Below are positions 27,415-30,723 of a stretch of 30,723 nucleotides of DNA, in pieces. This DNA is from Chara braunii (taxonomy: Eukaryota > Streptophyta > Charophyceae > Charales > Characeae). How positions within the stretch are numbered: the first letter of the stretch is position 1; every line of letters begins with the position of its first letter. The notes beneath the pieces were generated by a model that was given only the letters and a program-made list of their open reading frames with translations, made no database searches and was not told where the DNA came from. The position numbers and the translations under genes are program-made. The stretch covers positions 352,931-383,653 of the forward strand of contig BFEA01000868.1 in the NCBI GenBank assembly GCA_003427395.1, in the 5' to 3' direction.

Positions 27415-28580
27415 TCTTGGGCCCCGTCGAAGAGTCTACAACCATGCGAGAGGGAGGGGGAAGAGGATCTGGTCCAACCTCTCCCCTATTCTTTGGTAGT
27501 GGGGGAGTTCCGCTCTCAGCCGATCCTTTGAGATCCATTCCTCCTTGGTTTGGTCCCACAGATCCCCAACCCTCGTGACCCCGTTTCTCACCCATCTGTT
27601 TCACGAACGACTCGAGCTAAGAAAGACCCGCCCCTACTGATCTGTAATCCATCGGTTCACAAACAGAGGTTGGCGAGTCACTTCCTCCCACCTTTCAGGG
27701 AATGGCCTGTTCGGGAGTGGGAGCCTCCACCAATTTTTCATTAGCTTGGTCCAAAAGGGATCTTTTCGGAGGTCCATGCGGGCTGCAGCACGATCTGAGT
27801 GTAGTTGGGGTCGGTGGGGGCCCTGGGGATTGCCCAGAATACATCGTCTAACCAAGCAATTGGGTGTACGGATGGTGCAACTTCTGGTGCTAGTCTCAAC
27901 AATTGTTCTCAGGCTAGGGGCTCCAAGGTAAGTCCGGGGGTGCAAATAAGCCGCTTCAACCATTGGAAAGAGAGGGCGGTCATTTGGGTGGTTGGGTCAA
28001 GTATGCCTAGACCACCTTGTGCCCTTGGCTGCACCACTGCATCCCAGGCTACCATACTGATAGTATTTTGAGCTTCACGGTTACGCCTCCATAAAAAAGG
28101 TTGCCACTTGTTGTTTCAGAGTTGTTGAAGTCACTCTGGTCAAGGGCCAGATTGCTGATTTATATCAAAACGTCGGAAAAACCACATTATTTATAACGAG
28201 GGCCCTAACCAAGAGTGATGTGTGCTTATCCTTCCAAGTTCCCAACTTTTGCAGGGCCGGGCACATTATCCAGTTGTCATTACTAACAAGCTTCCCTTCA
28301 GAAGAGAGTCGGATCCCAAAGGCTCTGACGGTGGTTTCCAAGGGGAGCCAAGTCACATTTGAGCGCTCTGGAGGTTTTACACCGTTGTGGTGCATCCACC
28401 ACCCCAATGTCTTGCTACCCCAGTTAATTGCTATATCAGAGAGGGTTACAAAAATGGGTCATCAACCTTTCAATTTCCTCCATATTTTGTGTTGAGGCCT
28501 CTACCATCAGAATGAGGTCATTTGTGAACAATGAGCACACCTGTATTGCCTCCTGCGAGATGGAGGTTGTCCTTATTCTA
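27415..28580 (-). pseudogene. Outer LINE ORF2: end of RT and post-RT region (copy 1)
   Basis: Starts at ISQEAIQVCSLFTNDLILMV, where FADD has become FTND (one catalytic Asp lost). It continues with GWWMHHNGVKPPERSNVTWL, LETTVRAFGIRL, WKDKHTSLLVRALVINNV, then WWRLPLPNRPFPERW and NRWITDQ. Several frame changes. 27621-28350 is the lower copy of a tandem duplication. Confidence 0.7.
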
Positions 28581-29311
28581 AGAAAGACCCGCCCCTGCTG
28601 ATCTGTAATCCATCGGTTCCCAAATAGGGGTTGGCGAGCTGCGTCCTTCCACCTTTCAAGGAATGGTCTGTCTGGGAGTGGGAGCCTCCGCCAATCTTTA
28701 ATTAGCTTGGTCCAAAAGTCATCTTTTTCCAGGTCCATACGGTCTGTAGCATGATCTGAGTGTGGTTGGGGGCGGGGGGGGGCCTGGGCATTGCCCAAAA
28801 TACATCATCTAACCAAGCAATTGGTTGTACGAATGGTGCCGCTTCTAGTGCCAGTCTTGATAGTTGTTCCCAGGCTAGGGCTCCGAGGTAAATCCGAGGG
28901 TGCAAATAAGCCGCTTCAACCATTGGAGTGAGAGGGCGGTTGTTTGGGTGGTTGATCCAAGTATGCCTAAACTACCTTGTGCCCTTGGCTGCACCACCAC
29001 ATCCCAGGCTACCCTACTGATAGTATTTTGAGCTTCATGGTTGCACCTCCATAAAAAGGCTGCCACTTGCTGTTTCAGAGTTTTTGAAGCCGCTGTGGTC
29101 AAGGGCCAGATTGCTGATTTATACCAGAGCGCCGCCAAAACCACATTATTTATAACGAGGGCCCTACCCAAGAGTGATGTGTGCTTATCCTTCCAAGTTC
29201 CCAACTTTTGCAGGGCCGGGCACATTATCCAGTTGTCGTTACTGACAAGCTTCCCTTCAGCAGAGAGTCGGATTCCAAGGACTCTAATGGGGGTTTCCAG
29301 GGGGAACCAAG
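28581..29311 (-). pseudogene. Outer LINE ORF2: duplicated post-RT region (copy 2)
   Basis: Reads FPLETPIRVLGIRLSAEGKL, NWIMCPALQKLGTWKDKHTS, AAFLWRCNHEAQNTISRVAW, then RRLPLPDRPFLERW and NRWITDQQG. It is very similar at DNA level to 27621-28350 (offset 959-961), for example a nearly unchanged stretch at 29180-29270 versus 28221-28311. Its 5' end at 29311 coincides with the start of the probable target duplication. Confidence 0.75.
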
Positions 29312-29653
29312 ATTCCCCCCACCACTCCATTCTCAGCCAAAAGCCGAAGCCGGGTAATGGCCCTCGTAGCTCTGATTGTGTTGTGCTAAGATACATGCAA
29401 ATACTTTTCAGTTTTCTCAAGTGACTCCGGGCCCAGCTCCCAGCATGTGCTGCTCCCCACAAACACATTTGAGCAATTTTTCCTCCAAAAAAAAAAAAAA
29501 AAGATTAGTTGGCATAGGTGGGAGCATTGGGGCTAAGAGAAGTCGTTAAAGCTTGACTGCTGCAGCAGGGAATCTTTAAGCCATCCATTGATGACTACAT
29601 TAGTGGTCGGGGTAGGCTTACGACTTCGTCTGTCACATTATCCATCCTTCACC
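29312..29653. other. Sequence between two LINE insertions
   Basis: Presumed former target DNA: right target duplication of the outer LINE, an A16 run at about 29488-29503 and no gene. The A-run could be the tail of a small plus-strand retroelement, but no body was identified. Confidence 0.5.
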
Positions 29654-30173
29654 TTTTTTTTTTTTTTTTTTTTTTTTTCCAAAGACTCAGTGGGCCCTAA
29701 TAGGTTGGGTGATACGAGCATCCCAACCTACTAGAGTCCATACAGTCACTCCATCCATTGGTGGGGAGCTGCAGCTGCTCGAAATCCATTTGTACAATGA
29801 TGTTTGAATCATGATAGAGAATATTGTTGCTGAAAAAAAATAAAAATAAAAAAAATTGATAGAGAATATTGTTGCTGAATCTGGGCCTCTTCACCTCAAC
29901 AGCGATGCCAGATATATCTCTTCTTCCTAGCTCAGAAAAAGTCATTCCCTCCTACCATAATCTAGTACCAATTCAATCATAACCATACCAGGACCTAGGG
30001 ACTACAGCTAATGGGTGTGGGGGAAATGGGTCAGGGAAGTCATTCGCAGAGCGCATAGGAATGGATGGAGCCACCAAGGTCGAATCGTCAAATTGCAGGT
30101 AATAGTTCCTTTTAACCTTCCCATCTTCCCCTTCTGTAGCCCCTTCCCAGATAACTCTTCCAAGTTTCCCATC

Positions 30174-30400
30174 CTAGATTCCCCTAAGCCAGCATTGACA
30201 GAAATTTTGAATATGTTCGAAGATTTCATTGTCTTTAGATAAATATTTGATTTTCTCTTTCGTCTTTTCACCTTGTCTTGCCACTGTGCCATCTGTTGTT
30301 CCCCAGGCCAGGTTTTTGTTATGATGGGGCCACTTGTCGTGGTCATTAAAGAAAAACACTACCGCCTGTTCTGCATAGAACTCATCTCTTTCCTTAAGTT
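30174..30400 (-). pseudogene. ORF2 C-terminus of third LINE
   Basis: Contains EQAVVFFFNDHDKWPHHNKN and SKDNEIFEHIQNFCQCWLRG, which align with RREAVLWVIWRRK and KRSDIIQKLHEFCMD of the outer LINE (18778-19018). A TAG follows. Frame breaks upstream of 30400 hide the zf-RVT part. Confidence 0.55.
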
Positions 30401-30723
30401 TCTATTCCAGCATTACATGCATTCTGACCATTTTCCCATCTTTGCTCACACTTTGTTTGATTGGCTCACCACGCGGCATCGGAAAGATTGTGTTATGAGT
30501 CTAAGCTCCTGCAGTAGGGACACCCCTCCTGCTCAGAAGAGCAGGATGGACCCCATGACTCCGCACGCTCTGACGTGGAGGCTATCACCTAATCTCTTGC
30601 ACCAACCACATCCCCTTTTCCCCAGGAGTCGAGCAAACCACTGACTCAACCTAGACCCTCAGAACAATCTCCCCACTCCACTGACGACGCCCTCCAGGGG
30701 GAGGGAGGGGGGGGGGGGGGGGG
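30401..30723. other. Probable LINE remnant and terminal G-run
   Basis: CCTGCTC AGAA GAGCAGG (30528-30545) is a perfect 7-bp hairpin. The window ends in a G-rich run (30698-30723). No protein domain could be read. Confidence 0.4.

Larger units (their letters stand above)
18087..29311 (-). mobile_element. Outer LINE retrotransposon, interrupted by the inner LINE
   Basis: The 3' end is a T20 tract at 18087-18106 (poly(A) on the minus strand). The coding part runs 29311 to 26746 and resumes at 19018 after the inserted LINE. A probable target duplication flanks it: ATTCCCCCCCAGACTCC (18070-18086) and ATTCCCCCCACCACTCC (29312-29328), 14 of 17 equal. The right one begins exactly where similarity between its two internal copies ends. 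The element is 5'-truncated within ORF2 and has an internal duplication of about 960 bp (27621-28350 and 28582-29311). Without the nested element its length is about 3.5 kb. All coding parts are broken. Confidence 0.7.
29654..30723 (-). mobile_element. Third LINE, 3' part, running off the window
   Basis: T25 (29654-29678) is the poly(A) of a minus-strand element. The 3' UTR has a stem TAGGTTGGG/TCCCAACCTA around ATACGAGC (about 29699-29731) and a GGTGGGGAGC block shared with the outer LINE. Upstream is an ORF2 C-terminus. The left flank adjoining the T-run is CATTATCCATCCTTCACC; no matching right-hand duplication is visible before 30723. Confidence 0.65.

Overview
This window looks like intergenic DNA of a plant-type (streptophyte/green algal) nuclear genome. 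No intact host protein gene is visible. The evidence is long non-coding stretches, microsatellites, an assembly gap, poly(A)-tailed LINE retrotransposons whose ORF1 has a plant-type DUF4283-like region plus zinc knuckle, and eukaryotic-type rRNA-like sequence. The protein style recalls the charophyte Chara, but that is memory-based inference and unproven.

Layout. 1-526: four 91-bp tandem repeats, then a purine tract. 533-1890: pyrimidine-rich DNA with four strong inverted repeats. 2404-4453: a decayed minus-strand gene with an N-terminal disordered/coiled-coil region and a GIY-YIG-like domain, followed by a 51-bp minisatellite. 4860-5640: a plus-strand reverse-transcriptase fragment split by an A-tailed insertion that resembles 5S rRNA. 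About 5690-9600: a diverged LSU rRNA-like block on the plus strand; one segment of about 270 bp sits in the opposite orientation to both neighbours. 9660-10390: seven related hairpins with compensatory stem changes. 10672-11290: five diverged repeats of about 125 bp. 12097-12492: a run of near-perfect hairpins. 12845-13645: gap. 13646-18086: satellites, a possible foldback element and sequence without recognisable genes.

18087-29311 is a nested pair of minus-strand LINEs. The outer LINE (ends 18087 and 29311, probable 17-bp target duplication) is interrupted by an inner LINE (19034-26745) with a poly(A) tail and a 15/16-bp target duplication. The inner LINE keeps ORF1, an APE-type endonuclease, RT, a post-RT region, an EGDWV-type small domain and a zf-RVT end, all broken by stops and frameshifts. 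The outer copy carries an internal tandem duplication of about 960 bp. The 3' end of a third, related LINE starts at 29654 and runs to the window end.

Nothing here forms an operon or pathway. The items most worth checking are the rearranged LSU-like block with its covarying hairpin array, the 5S-like insertion, the small domain in the LINE ORF2, and the in-frame fusion ORF at the nested-insertion junction.
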